From the NCBI GenBank assembly GCA_037355855.1, contig CM074761.1, forward strand, positions 3,429,346-3,493,345: a stretch of DNA of 64,000 nt. The letters run 5' to 3'. The position numbers were made by a program, and so were the translations under genes. A model generated the notes under the pieces. The model had not been told where the DNA came from, searched no databases, and saw only the letters and a list, made by a program, of their open reading frames with translations. Each line of letters begins with the position of its first letter. Position 1 is the stretch's first letter. Below, one piece after another: positions 34,432 through 46,244 of the stretch. This stretch comes from Pseudo-nitzschia pungens. Taxonomy: Eukaryota > Bacillariophyta > Bacillariophyceae > Bacillariales > Bacillariaceae.

Positions 34432-35294
34432 ATGCGAAGTCATTCAACCACCACTGTATTACTCGCTTGCCTTTCGGTGATTGCCACACAGGTCTGCGCC
34501 TTCCAGGATGCGTCGACCTCGTATGTCACTTTAAATCGTCATCGACTCGCATCCATTCATACGAGTACCATCCTTCATGAATCGTCTCAATCAAATGATA
34601 TCCGAGATAGCAGTCTCGATGAACGACGATCCTTCCTTGGTAAGCTTGCTATGATCCAGATAGCTGTACTCCCATCCCTGTCAATGCTACCAACAGCGAC
34701 TCAAGCGTCGGGGGGAGCAACGGCAGGAGGAGCATATTTGCTCTCCGCGAAGAAACGTTACTACGAACGTGTCAAGGAATCTGTCACGGGCCTTCTGAAA
34801 GCGGCGGATGCACTCAAGGAGGGTGATTCGAAGGTTGCAAAAGAATACTTTGCTAGTGAAGACAATGGGAGCTGGAAGGATCTTACCGCGGCAGGTTATC
34901 TCTTGTCCAATGCCTTCCGAAGAAGCAGTAGCACTGCTCCCGACAGTCTACCAGCAGTTAAGGTACGTAGACGAGCAAAATTTTACAGAAATGTATGATT
35001 CGACAGACCAAGAAGATCTTTTGTTTGTATTCATTGAAAACATTGGATAACGTGAATCACTCACAAAGGTAGAACGAAACCGAACATTCATATGGGTTTG
35101 CAATACAACCATGAAATCGCCATCTCGATACTTTGTCTTAGAAATACAAAGCTTTTGCGAAAGAGGTCGAGGGTTTCCAAAAAACTCTGAAAAAGAAGGG
35201 TGCATCAGCTGCATCGGATGAATTTTCCAACGTCGAGGTTGCTCTCGATGAATGGTTAAGCGAAATTGAGTTACCGCCTGCTCGAGAATTGTAG
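34432..35294 (+). CDS. Thylakoid-lumen PsbQ/Psb31-like protein
   Basis: Two exons, 34432-34962 and 35142-35294, flank an intron at 34963-35141 (GTACGT to TTAG, 179 bp) and give 227 aa. It has three-step targeting: a signal peptide ending in CAF (Phe24, plastid type), a transit region, then a twin-arginine lumen signal (ERRSFLGK, Arg65-Arg66, a hydrophobic stretch and the TQAS cleavage site near residue 92). The mature part is about 135 residues of four likely helices (AKKRYYERVKESVTGLL, ADALKEGDSKVAKEYF, LTAAGYLLSNAF, YKAFAKEVEGFQKTL), the layout of the PsbQ and diatom Psb31 extrinsic photosystem II proteins. Assignment within that group is by resemblance only. Confidence 0.8.
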
Positions 35295-36615
35295 ACACAG
35301 TGTGTCTAATTATTGGCCCTTTTCAGGATGTCCCCTTTTGTTTTGGCGCTTAGTTCCTGTGGCGCCCTCACGAATTGTGCAAAAGGAATTGGATAGGTCA
35401 ACTCCGCAAGGTGGAAAATGAGCGGCTGGTGTCCGATCGCTTTCAGTATTGTTTTGCACGCGAGCCTATTGATTCTACTTATTGGAGTCAAAGCTCTTAT
35501 CAATGGTGATATAAATGAAACAAGTGTGCTCAGTGATACGAAGCGGACGATAAAAACGATTCTTTAGAAAAAACTGATGATCTCAATGCATTAGTCCTGG
35601 CTGGTATTTACATGAAAGTACACTGTTCTGATCTTCTTGTAGAGTGAGATGTGATTTTCGTTAGTAAGTGTGATGTAAGAATAGAAAAAAGTGGGGTGAT
35701 AATAACCTTGTTCATGTTGAATGATGCATCCAGGAACTGTTGATTTAGTAGTTAACAGAGTATTCCATTTTTATAATAATGTTATAATTATTTTTTTATA
35801 TTGCCACGCAAAGCATGGCGCATCAAAGTCGAAGCTTACAACAGTGAAAAATCAAGTCTGAAGCTTACAATAGTGAAAAAGCAATCGAAGTAAAGCAATC
35901 GCAATCCTGACCATCTTTAGTAGTTTCTACTACTTGCAATCACAAATAATGATAATAATGTAAGAAATAATTTGAGTTGCTACATATCGTCCGCACTAGG
36001 GATATCAGAACTGAATACATTGATTCTAGCTTTAACTTGCATCTGCTCTATTTTGAATTGAGATGGGTTCCTTAAGGAGTATTCGACCCTTTTTCAAAAG
36101 TGATGAGAAAATGCTACAACCGTACTTTCGAGTAACTTAGCAAAATAACACTATGGTATGTAGTAATTACCTTCCGAAACCAATCTAATCGTACGCACCT
36201 CTAATCGTACGCACCTCTATTCAAAATAATACGAATGGTCACAGATGATGATGATTCTTGGGGTTCTCGTCCGAGAAATGAGTTCGTACTAACGAGTAAT
36301 TACTCAGTTGTTACATACCGGTAGGTACTGGTTCGGCAGCCACAACCGGAGCGAGAAACAAGTAACCTTACTAGGTATGTTACCATACCCGGGACGGAGG
36401 TTCTATTCCAAATATTCGATACTCATAAACGAATATCTTTTGATTGAATACTTTTGAAAAATGACTGACTTGCGCACGGTTTTCAGCAACGGCCCAAAAT
36501 AATCTTGTGACAAAAACCGTTAATCAAACAAAAATCCCTTTTCGTTGTGAACAACCCAAATTTTTTCCGAAGACATTCCCACCCTGACATCTCATACAGT
36601 TGATTTGGAAAAATC
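35295..36615. other. Intergenic, AT-rich, no gene seen
   Basis: This 1.3-kb space has an AT-rich core around 35760-35980. It contains an exact GTAACCTTAC word at 36362-36371, followed by GTATGTTACC. No coding region is supported. Confidence 0.6.
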
Positions 36616-37091
36616 ATGAACAACGAACAAATTGTACCCGAAAGACCTGCAGCAATGAACATCGCAACTATCTCTGCTGGATTTGAAAAGGGAGACTTCC
36701 TCGTTCGTGAGGAGCAAGGAAATCGTGTTTACTTCGATTTCTTTGAAGAGGTAGGTTTGCTGTGGGACATGCGTAGTCGTTGTTGTCAAGAATCTTTCGC
36801 ACCGTTGTGATTGGATAGAAAAACTCACGCCTTGCTTCCATTCGATCTTCGTAGGCTTTCAACTACATTTCCAACAAGGGATATGCTCGCATGAGTCGAG
36901 AAGATGAGAAGCATTGGGTTGATTTGATGAATGTAATTCATGACTCTGTTAAGGGAGGAATGAAGTACAATACCGGGACTCTATTGATGGTTCTTTCCAG
37001 ACCCGTGAATTCCGACAGTTCGTCATTGGACAAGAAGGATCTCAAGTCCAAAACCACTGCGTTGAAGGATTTAAAAAGCATGAACCCCTAA
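36616..37091 (+). CDS. Small spliced protein, unknown function
   Basis: Two exons, 36616-36750 and 36855-37091, flank an intron at 36751-36854 (GTAGGT to GTAG, 104 bp, phase 0) and give 123 aa. Splicing joins FDFFEE to AFNYIS. The protein is soluble and charged, with VYFDFFEEAFNYISNKGYAR and EDEKHWVDLMNVIHDSV as likely helices, and a Lys/Ser-rich tail ending DLKSMNP. No family is recognised and no targeting signal is visible. The clean donor and acceptor and uniform composition across the junction are the main support. Confidence 0.6.
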
Positions 37092-37315
37092 AGTGATTGT
37101 GTTGTCAGGGTTTATAGATGAAGAAGAATGGTAATGGTCACCAATGCCTTGCGCCTTTGATGACTAGTGACACAACTAGCTCTAGGCTGCTCGTCCGAAG
37201 CTTTTCTCGATGATTGATTTTCTTTGATCTACTACGATATGTTTAAAAAAGTTATAAAGATTTTTGTTACAGTAGAAAAGTCTGACCCCATCAAAGTGTA
37301 ATTTCATTGTGATTA

Positions 37316-39556
37316 CTATGATTTTCCAGCAGCCGCCTTCCAAGATTGTTCGTCGATAACTTCTTTCGTGATGACCAGAATCCGTTCTAACAGAGGTATG
37401 TTAAGTGTGACAACCTTGTTCGGCTGTACTTGATGGGCTGTAGTCTCCCCGTATTCAATCGAACTCGAAACCAGCTCAGAAAATGAGTCCAATCTCTGGA
37501 GGTGATGACGGCAATTGAGAAAGAAAGACGGTTTAGATAGACTCCTGTAGAACTCAAACACGAGGAAAGCAATCATCACGCGTTCAACAACATATGATTG
37601 ATTTCATTCATACTCAGCAGAAAGAATGGATTAATTCGAGACTTTCTTCCTGAATACAGTATCAAAGATTTTAGTACTTACATCTAGTGAAGACCCAAAC
37701 TCTTTTACAATGAGCTCTTTTCGAAGATCATCGGAATTTAAATTCAAACAGTAAGCTAGAACGCGGAGATTCCTCGATTTTTCATCCTGGGAGAAAGCCG
37801 CTTCAATCTTCACCCGCTCTCTCAAAAGTTTAAGCAAAAGAAGAAGCCTCTCCTGCGGGCTTTTCGGTAGCATTGCCTTTTTGAGCTTCAATGATCGCTC
37901 TCTATGGTCCTTTTCGTATTCGTTTTGGAGAGCGATTTTACTTTTCGGATCCTTTGGGTCGAATGTCTCTACTCGTGTGCCATCCTCATCTCCAACCGTC
38001 CAGAGTTTTTCCAATTTATCCTCATCGAATTCTTCAATGGATCTCTCCAATTCCTCAACCTTCTTGACAGTATCAAGCATCTGCTCCACTTTTCGCTCCT
38101 GCTGTCGGATCGCATCGTTCAGATAATCCAACAAAGAATCATTTAATTCGCCTGCCTCTTGGTTCGTATCGTCACCAACGCGAGTCATGACCGATAAAGT
38201 GTTGTCCAAACCCTCGATGCCATCTTGCACCAAGCGATCTAAAAGCATTGTAGCAGTTTCACGGGCTAATCGCCGCACCTCGGCACGACGGTACCCCTCT
38301 AAGAAAGATCTGACAAGAGAAACCTGGCGATAATGCCCACCGCCTCGCTTCTCGTCATCCCCAAAAGCCCCATCGTACCCAACTGCGCGTAGTTCGAATT
38401 CACGAGTGACATCTTGGAGAACCGATCCACGTCCCATCCGAAGACTTTTCGATGCCTTGGTCAGTGCATCCGTTGGAACCTTCGTTGGATCAAACCCGAC
38501 GAACCCTTCGGGAGCCTCGAAAGAACCAGAGGCACCGATTGCAAGCGATTTTTGTTGTCGGAAGATACCAACGGAGGATAGCACTTGATTATCGTCATCA
38601 CTCCCATCGTTGTTGACAAATCCGGGAGCCCCCGTCATGGTCAACAAAGACTGTACGAGTTCAGTGACTTCTTCCTTTGCAGCTTCTAGTTCTGCCGACG
38701 ACGCCTCAGACTTTTGGTTTCCATTCGGGTTGTTTTGATTGTTTTGAAAATCCCACGGTGTGTTATCAGGTTCGACGACAGGGCCGGTCATTGGATCATT
38801 AGCAGCGGCCTGACCCGGCTGAGCAGCTGCCACGCCTGTCAAGTCGTTTTGGTCGGTAGTCGAATACACGGTTACAACTCGTTCTCCATTTTCGTTAGGT
38901 TCGACACCTGGTGGGGGAGGGGGGGCGGTTAGCATACCCGGTGTGATCGGTTTGTTATTGTTTCGTTGTTGTGCAAAGACATTGTCCTTGGTCTTGTCGT
39001 TCTTGTCACCGTCAACTTTTCTGCTGTTGTCCTCAAATTCGGGAATGGGAGTTTTGGTTTCGATGTAGAAAAAGACTTCGTCGTCGTCGTCTTCATCTTC
39101 TAACATGTCGTCACCGGCATTGATAATCTCATACTTTTCCCGATCATTCTGACCTCCTCCTTCTTCAATTCTTCTCTTTCGCTCTTTCAAGCGCCGACGT
39201 TCTTCCTTTACTTTCGAGTCGGCATAAGATCTTAGACGCAGAAGCAATTCCTCTTTTGTTCCTTTAGGGCTGAGATCAAACTGTTCGCACAGCGACACCA
39301 GTTCAGATATTTTGGTTTCGCGGAGTAATTTCCTGTCATCATCACTCATATCTTCATCATTAGAAGTTGAGACGTCGTTGTCGCGAATCTTGGAGACATG
39401 CAACGCTGCAAGAGGTGGAGTTGTTGAATCCGTTCGTTGCGAGCCTTTCGACGACGAGGTCCATGACGAGAACGTGGTAAAAGCTTCCGACGGAGCTGCC
39501 ATTAGAACAACCACCGCGACGAGCAGCGAAAAGTATTCGAGCAACGGAAGACGCAT
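37316..39556 (-). CDS. SAP-domain protein with plastid-type presequence
   Basis: Two exons, 39556-37682 and 37495-37316, flank an intron at 37496-37681 (GTAAGT to CCAG, 186 bp) and give 684 aa. Splicing joins GSSLD to RLDSFSELV. A signal peptide ends SEAFTTF, a plastid-type site. A SAP motif follows at about residues 82-111 (ISELVSLCEQFDLSPKGTKE then ELLLRLRSYA), normally a DNA- or RNA-binding helix-extended-helix. Then come acidic and Asn/Pro-rich linkers and a mostly helical second half with coiled-coil character. In plants the plastid transcription complex includes the SAP protein pTAC3, so a plastid nucleoid role is a reasonable inference, not shown here. Confidence 0.8.
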
Positions 39557-40340
39557 ACTATTTCTTTTCCAAGAGTGATAGTCAATGATTAGGGCCAAAA
39601 GAGAGAAAAACTTGGTCGTTCCATTATGTTTTGGATCAGAGCTGAAGTGCAGATGATGTGATGAACATCAGCAGCGATCATCATTCTTTCGGTAAATACT
39701 TGCCTCGTACAACTAAGTTACCGGTAACTTACGTACAACGAGTACGAGTAGAATCCATTACAAGTACTGCTATTTTTTAGTCACAACCGCGTTTTTCTTT
39801 TGATGGGTGGCTGATGCAAGATTTTCAATCAATCAAAAATTCCGTACAGTATCATACCAAAGATACGTGTAATTGATACATACTCTCAATCATCCCAAAT
39901 TGCTCTTCTTCGCTTAGTCACGCATCCGACTCATTCGCTCAGCAACAAACAAAAATCCAAAACCACGATGATGTGTTCGTCATTCATCACGGGCGTTGGT
40001 GTCAGGTGATGCCTCATTCCTCACTGCAGTTTCCGTCGTTGCCTCTGCTAAATAAAGTGTCGGCGTGTTCAGGTTGCAGCATCGAGTTAGATCAGAAGCG
40101 AATACGAGTACGATCAACAACACCGGTGCCTCTTTGACTTACAAATCTACAGAAAGGAATTTGGGTCGGATCTTGCTCTCTTTCAATATATCTGGACACG
40201 CGCATTGTCAGAACCGAAGTAGACGAGCATTACAGCACCAGCACTGAAGCATATCGAGGTTTGGGTCTCGTCCAAGAAGTTGACACCAAAAGCTACAGTT
40301 GAAACCAAGGATTCCGAGAACGAACAACAAGAGTGGAAGG
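39557..40340. other. Divergent intergenic region
   Basis: This 0.78-kb space lies between the SAP gene (minus) and homogentisate prenyltransferase (plus). Near 39712-39750 there is TTACCGGTAACTTACGTAC and an ACGAGTACGAGTAG stretch. No gene is seen. Confidence 0.6.
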
Positions 40341-41692
40341 ATGACTCAACTTTTTTCATTCCGCGTCACGATAATACTGATCATCGGCTTGGTGCATTCC
40401 TCCCAAACGCAGGCATTCGCGCCATCCGGGGGAAATGTCATTCCAAGCAGAGTAGCATCGCCAGTACTTCTCAAAAGCAGACACAATGCGATCAACGTTG
40501 GTCCTTGCACGCGTGATGATCGAAGGCAATCGCATTCACTACGAATGTCAGTAGAAGGTGACTTCGACCCAGAGGCAATTTCGAAAGCCAAGATGGCAGT
40601 TGATTCGGGTTCAATCAATGCTAAACTTAAAGCCCTATACAAATTTACAAGACCACACACAATTCGGGGTTCCATCTTGGCGTCGATTGCTGGAACCGTT
40701 CGTGCATTGATCGATACGCCGGGGGCCATCGCGAACGCTAATTGGTCGGTCATGCTTCCCAGAGCCTTTATCGGAATGATTTCTCTTTTGCTTGGAAACG
40801 TCTTCATCGTTGGTATCAATCAGATTTACGACAAAGAAATAGATGAAATGAACAAGCCATTTTTGCCGGTCGCCAGCGGCGAAATGTCGAAAAATGTCGC
40901 TTGGGCTGCCGTTTTGACTTCGGGCGCCGTGGGTCCTATTCTTGTCAAGAACTTCTTCCCGCACCTTCTTTTTCAGCTCTACTCGTTTGGATTGTTCTTG
41001 GGCTTGATTTATTCTGTTCCTCCGATTAGAACGAAGAAGAATCCATTGATGGCGGGGTTGACAATTGCTACAGTGCGAGGGTTTCTGTTGAACTTTGGTG
41101 TCTATTACGCCGTAAAGGACGCTGTCGGAGCTGCCTTCGCATGGTCGCCGAAGGTTTCTTTCATCGCTCGATTCATGACGGCCTTTGCCACCGTTATTGC
41201 TGTAACCAAAGATCTGCCAGATATTGAGGGAGACAAGGTAAGAATTTTGCCTGTGTGATTGAGGAAGATGAAAGAACTATAAAGAAATTGCTTGGTTTGC
41301 TCCTTTGTCCTCCCTTTTCTTTTTGACAGAAAGTAGAACTGAACCATTTCTTCTGGTTGACGATCTTGACTGTGACTCCGTCATTTGCGATTGGAAAAAA
41401 GGCCTATCAAATAGATACCTTAGCCACGCGCCTTGGTGTGAAACGCATTGCCAAAGCGGCGACCGTGTGCCTAGGAGCCAACTACGTACATGCAATTCTG
41501 ACGGGTGCGCTTGCGAAGTCAACGGGTGCATTCCGAATGGTTCCCATGATCGGTGGACATGTGGCTCTGGCTTCGATGCTGATTTTCCGATACAAACAGC
41601 TAAATCCCGAATCCATGGCTTCTGTAAAGAAGTTCTACAAGCATATCTGGGACCTATTTTATCTTGAATACGGTCTTTACACACTCATTTGA
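40341..41692 (+). CDS. Homogentisate prenyltransferase (phytyl or solanesyl)
   Basis: Two exons, 40341-41237 and 41330-41692, flank an intron at 41238-41329 (GTAAGA to ACAG, 92 bp) and give 419 aa. The signal peptide ends TQAFAP (Phe26), a plastid presequence. It is a polytopic UbiA-type prenyltransferase: the first Asp motif NQIYDKEID (Asn160, Asp164, Asp168) is followed by [13 protein letters not shown], and the second Asp-rich motif is [10 protein letters not shown] at the exon junction. The enzyme joins a prenyl diphosphate to homogentisate in plastid membranes, the committed step to tocopherol (phytyl) or plastoquinone (solanesyl). The motifs fit both; which one is not decided here. Confidence 0.9.
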
Positions 41693-43095
41693 AAAAATAA
41701 TTATTCCTTTTTTCACCATTTGCACACTCTATGACTGGACAAAGCGCTGACGATACCGTAGTTGATAACTCAGAGAACCATTGCAGTTTGTACGCAACAA
41801 ATTTTCCGGGACACAAAACATCCCATCAGATTCTTGTGGAGTTGGGACGCACCGACAACTTCCCACAGGAATTGTAAGGATCTTAAGTTCACCGCATTCC
41901 TCACGTGTAATGAATTAGAGGATAACTTTCGAATTGTTGGACTCACGTTTTGAATTCAATTGTGAAGACCTCAAAATTAATAGTAATAACACCATCCTTA
42001 TCTGTTCCGAAGAGATGAAGTCACCAGAACCAATAACGAGATCGACATCATTTTCTCCGTTTATTCATCTGAAAGCAGACCAAATATGATTGCAAATCTA
42101 TCGTCGTTCTCTTCTCTGCCTTGTGGAAATACATTTTTAATACTAAGAGTGAAACAGATTGTTTCCAATTGGAAAATGAAGATGGCTGACTACACGCAGT
42201 AGTAATTGGATTCGTCTACGATTGAATATTGCTTCTAAGTTTGTCTTGGAGCTATGGAGTTGTTCGTCCACCATTGAGTCCTACTAATCTTATTCAAAAT
42301 ACAACTTCTAATCTTACCCCTACCGTACGAGTCCAAAGTAAGGTTACGAAGTAAGATTACCGGTATGTTTTCATCACAACACATAAGTAAGGTTACTCGT
42401 ACGTACGGTAAAGCCTTACTTCTTTTGATTGACTGAACATACTGAAAATCTACCGAATTTGAATTCTTTTCAATCAATCAATCAAAAACTGATTTCAATT
42501 TTCAACGAAAGATCCGGATTCGAACAAAAAGTACTGGTTTCGTTGATTTTCCCCGTACAAGTACTTGACCAGTAGTAACCTTACTCGTACTTGTAAGAGA
42601 TTGATTCAAGGTTAGTAGTACGTAAGCTCTACTTATCGGTATTATTCATACCTGAATTTGGACGCCATCGGATGAGCTTCATGTTGTTCGAGTTGGAGTG
42701 TTTACCCCAGTTCAAGATGATGTGACGTATGTACGAGTACCGTTTGTCCGACTACCGGTATTTAGTAAAAAAGTTTAAACTCCTAGTCGATCCTATCACA
42801 CGAAACCCCCGGATGGAGTGACACGTGGAAGGTAGGAACCTCACAAGTTCAGAAAACGAAGTCAACTTCGGATCTACCAACGACACCCTCACTCCTTCTG
42901 GAGTTTCTGCAGTTCTCCCAATGCCCTATTCTGAACGCAAGAACCCCACATCAAAAAACGTGCGGTATCTGGAGCTCGAGAAAGTGGTAGACGACAAGGT
43001 ACATCGCACATCTGCTATTGTTGACTAGTAGCGAAGGAATCCTGACTTACCTTTGCGAAAACGATAACGAAGCATTTGAATATACAAGCAACACG
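41693..43095. other. Intergenic, rich in GTAAGGTTAC words
   Basis: This 1.4-kb space leads into asparagine synthetase. It carries three exact copies of the recurring word: GTAAGGTTAC at 42338-42347 and 42387-42396, and GTAACCTTAC at 42575-42584, plus GTACGAGT stretches. An open frame at 42825-43028 is not coding by any visible sign. Confidence 0.65.
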
Positions 43096-45065
43096 ATGTG
43101 TGGAATTTTCTCCATCTTCTCCTCGAGTCTTCCCGAAGATGATCTTCGAAAAGAGCTCATCACATGCTCCCAAAAACTTCGTCACCGTGGACCCGATTGG
43201 TCGGGATACAAGGTGATCAAAGCCGATGCTTCTAGCAACATTCCCCTTGCACATGGAATCGGACATGAGCGCCTTGCTATCATGGATCCCGAATCTGGAT
43301 CGCAGCCTCTCGTGTCACGAGATGGAAATGTCATCGTTGCTGCCAACGGAGAGATTTACAACTTTAAGGAACTGTACGAAGAGCTGAAAACGCCTTACAC
43401 TCCGATGACAGGATCTGATTGCGAGGTCATTCTTCCTCTTTACGAAGAACACGGCCCTAACACTGAGATGATTACTAACTTGAGGGGTATGTTCAGTTTT
43501 ATTCTTTACGACAAGAGAACCGACACCTACTTGATTGCCAGAGATCACATGGGAATCACCCCTCTTTACATCGGATGGGGTAACGACGGATCGGTGTACG
43601 TTTCATCGGAGATGAAGAGTCTTGTTGGAGAGTGCAATAAATTCCAGAATTTTCCTCCAGGCCATATTTATTCCAACAAGGGACCAAAGGCTGGAGAATT
43701 CCAACGTTGGTACAAGCCTAACTGGGCACCAGAAATGCTTCCTGGAGGTGAGATGCCCAAGGGAAGCTACCAATCGGTACGTATTTATGAATTGGATATC
43801 AGCTCGAAGACACCGTTGCTTACGGACGGAATGTATCTAGTGTTGAGTTACATTTCCGCCATTTCATGATACTAATCATGAATCTCATTATCAATTGCTG
43901 TTTCTTCATTTGAACCAACTCCAACGATTCAATTCTTCCCCAGGATGTCCTCCGCCATGCGTTTGAGCGTGCTGTCACCCGCCGCATGATGTCTGATGTT
44001 CCATGGGGTGTGTTGTTGTCGGGTGGACTTGATTCCTCTTTGGTTGCGGCGATTTGCGCTCGTAACGTGAGCCGTCGCTCCGAGAATTTCCCAAAATTGC
44101 ACTCCTTCACGATTGGTCTAGAAGGCGCGCCAGATTTGATCGCAGCGAAAAAGGTTGCCGATCAGCTTGGAACGATACACCACGCATACACCTACACTCT
44201 TCAAGAGGGTTCCGATGCTATTCCTGACGTGATTCGTTGTCTCGAAACTTACGATTTGACGACAATTCGAGCCTCGACTCCCATGTATCTCATGGCGCGT
44301 AAGATCAAAGCCATGGGTATCAAAATGGTTATCAGTGGCGAAGGTGCCGATGAAGTTTTCGGAGGATATCTCTACTTCCACAAGGCCCCCAATGCGCAAG
44401 AATTTTTCGATGAGACGGTTGACAAGCTCAGTCGTCTGCACATGTACGATTGCCTGCGCTGTAACAAGGCCATGAGTGCATGGGGCGTGGAACCTCGGGT
44501 GCCTTTCCTCGATGCCGACTTTTTGCAGGTTGCGATGAACTTGGACCCCGAGGAAAAAATGATTCGCAAGGGGCCAGAAATCTCCGCAGAAGATACCAAA
44601 ATCGAGAAGTGGGCAATTCGAAAGGCATTCGACACACCCGACGACCCTTACCTTCCCAAGGAGATTTTGTGGAGACAAAAAGAACAATTCAGTGACGGAG
44701 TTGGTTACGGTTGGGTTGATCACTTGAGAGACATTGCCGAGAAGGAAATTTCCGATCAAATGTTTGCGAATGCCGCCAACCGATTCCCCCACAATACCCC
44801 AACCACCAAGGAGGGATACAGATATCGCATGATCTTTGAATCCTTTTATCCCGGAGAGGCCGCCGAAAAGACGGTTCCCGGAGGAAAATCAATCGCCTGT
44901 TCGACAGAACGCGCCATGAACTGGGATGCTACCTTTGCTCAGCGTGCCGACCCTAGTGGCCGTGCTGCCGGAGTACACGATTCCGCATATGATGAAAAAT
45001 TCGAGGCCGACACCAAGCTCGCGGATGATGCCGACGAGCCTGCAGCTAAGAAGCCCAAGGTCTAA
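43096..45065 (+). CDS. ASNS: Asparagine synthetase, glutamine-hydrolysing
   Basis: Two exons, 43096-43776 and 43944-45065, flank an intron at 43777-43943 (GTACGT to CCAG, 167 bp) and give 600 aa. The start is fixed by MCGIF, since Cys2 must become the N-terminal nucleophile of the class II glutaminase domain; RHRGPDWSG and AANGEIYN follow. The second exon carries the ATP-pyrophosphatase loop SGGLDSS (253-259), the [12 protein letters not shown] loop and VPFLD. The enzyme makes asparagine from aspartate, glutamine and ATP, most likely in the cytosol since no presequence is present. All key motifs are intact. It converges with the peroxiredoxin-like gene. Confidence 0.96.
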
Positions 45066-45301
45066 ACCGGAACGTGGTGTTCGTTCAAGCCTGAGGTTGA
45101 CGTGAACTTCAAGAAAGGCCTCCGGATGGGTTCGTTTTCGGTTTGTCTGAAATCGTATAGATTTGCAATTGTCGGAGGCAATCACTTCTGCATTCCCGTT
45201 GGAACACTACCGGAACAATACTTAATTCATTTCCTAAAGAACGGAACAGGAACGGACAGATTGCCTGTTTTGTAAAGAAGAAAATAAAGAGCAAATAATA
45301 A

Positions 45302-46244
45302 TTAGGGAGATCTCATTTCTATGCGTTTGAGTTTCTTGATCACGTCTTCGAAATTTGCAACGGCACAAATCCCCGGATCCTTTCCACTCGTAAACAACTT
45401 CTAGCGATGTGCCATCGACAACAATGCATCCACCGAGCTGTGTGAGAACACCCGATTCGAGGGCCTCCTGGTCGGGTGCGAGTTTCTTCCAGTCCTTCAA
45501 CGAAATACCAATCATGGATTGGAGGCGCAGGGTCGCGAGTTCGAGCGGGCGTCTCGGCCAGGAACCAACGACCGGGAGCTCGGTAAATTTGTTGACCTCG
45601 ATGCTTTTTCCGTCTTCGCTGAGTTCCAGGGCGGTGTCGGGCCAGCGGTCCTTGTTCTGACCGACGGCCAGGGCATCTTCGATCCATCTCTGTGGAACGA
45701 ATGGATTTCCGATGTATCCGCCAATGACTGCGGGGAGTGTAGCCCACGCACCCAGGCCCCAGAGCATCCCGAACAGCTTCAGAAATGGGTTGACGTCTTC
45801 GTTGTCGGGCAACCATCCGCGAGATACACCCCATTTCTTCCCGCGGCTTCCGGTATTGTCCACGAACAAATCCACCCTGGACGCGTCCAGATCTACGACA
45901 TCCGCCAGTGCCAGTGCCGCATCGGGTTGACAATTCAGAACCACGCCGAATTTCGTCACCCCGCACTCCTCTTCGAGGATGGGAAGATAGTATCGAAGTC
46001 GCTGTACGTATTCAATGGCATTGAAGTCTGCCGCGTACGTCCCAAAGACGAAAAGCGTCTTTCCGTCGTTTTTGAGATAGTCCTCCAGGGCAACTTTTTC
46101 ACCGCCATCTACGGGCTGAATATCGATTCCTTTGAGACTGCTTCCGGGAGTGGCAGGTGCAACCGCAGAAAAAGCGTGGCAGGTTCTAGCCGACAAAGCG
46201 ACGGTGCCAAACACCAAGAGGCAAAAGCTGAAGAGGTTTGCCAT
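45302..46244 (-). CDS. Peroxiredoxin-like (AhpC/TSA, PRXL2-type) protein, frameshifted near 3' end
   Basis: From the ATG at 46244 a signal peptide ends CHAFSAVAP, a plastid presequence. A thioredoxin-like fold follows ([56 protein letters not shown]) and a C-terminal beta strand [16 protein letters not shown]. The segment where peroxiredoxins carry the peroxidatic Cys reads TYAADFNA, without Cys, so peroxidase chemistry is doubtful. Near 45379-45381 the frame appears shifted by one base: read as given, the protein runs into a basic tail and stops at 45234 (336 aa). The neighbouring frame continues in a typical way with [19 protein letters not shown] and stops at 45302, which is why that end is given. 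Confidence 0.75.

Noticed and set aside
42825..43028. Possible upstream exon of asparagine synthetase
   Set aside because: The enzyme needs Cys2 exposed after removal of Met1, so translation must start at 43096. The upstream frame lacks an ATG start.
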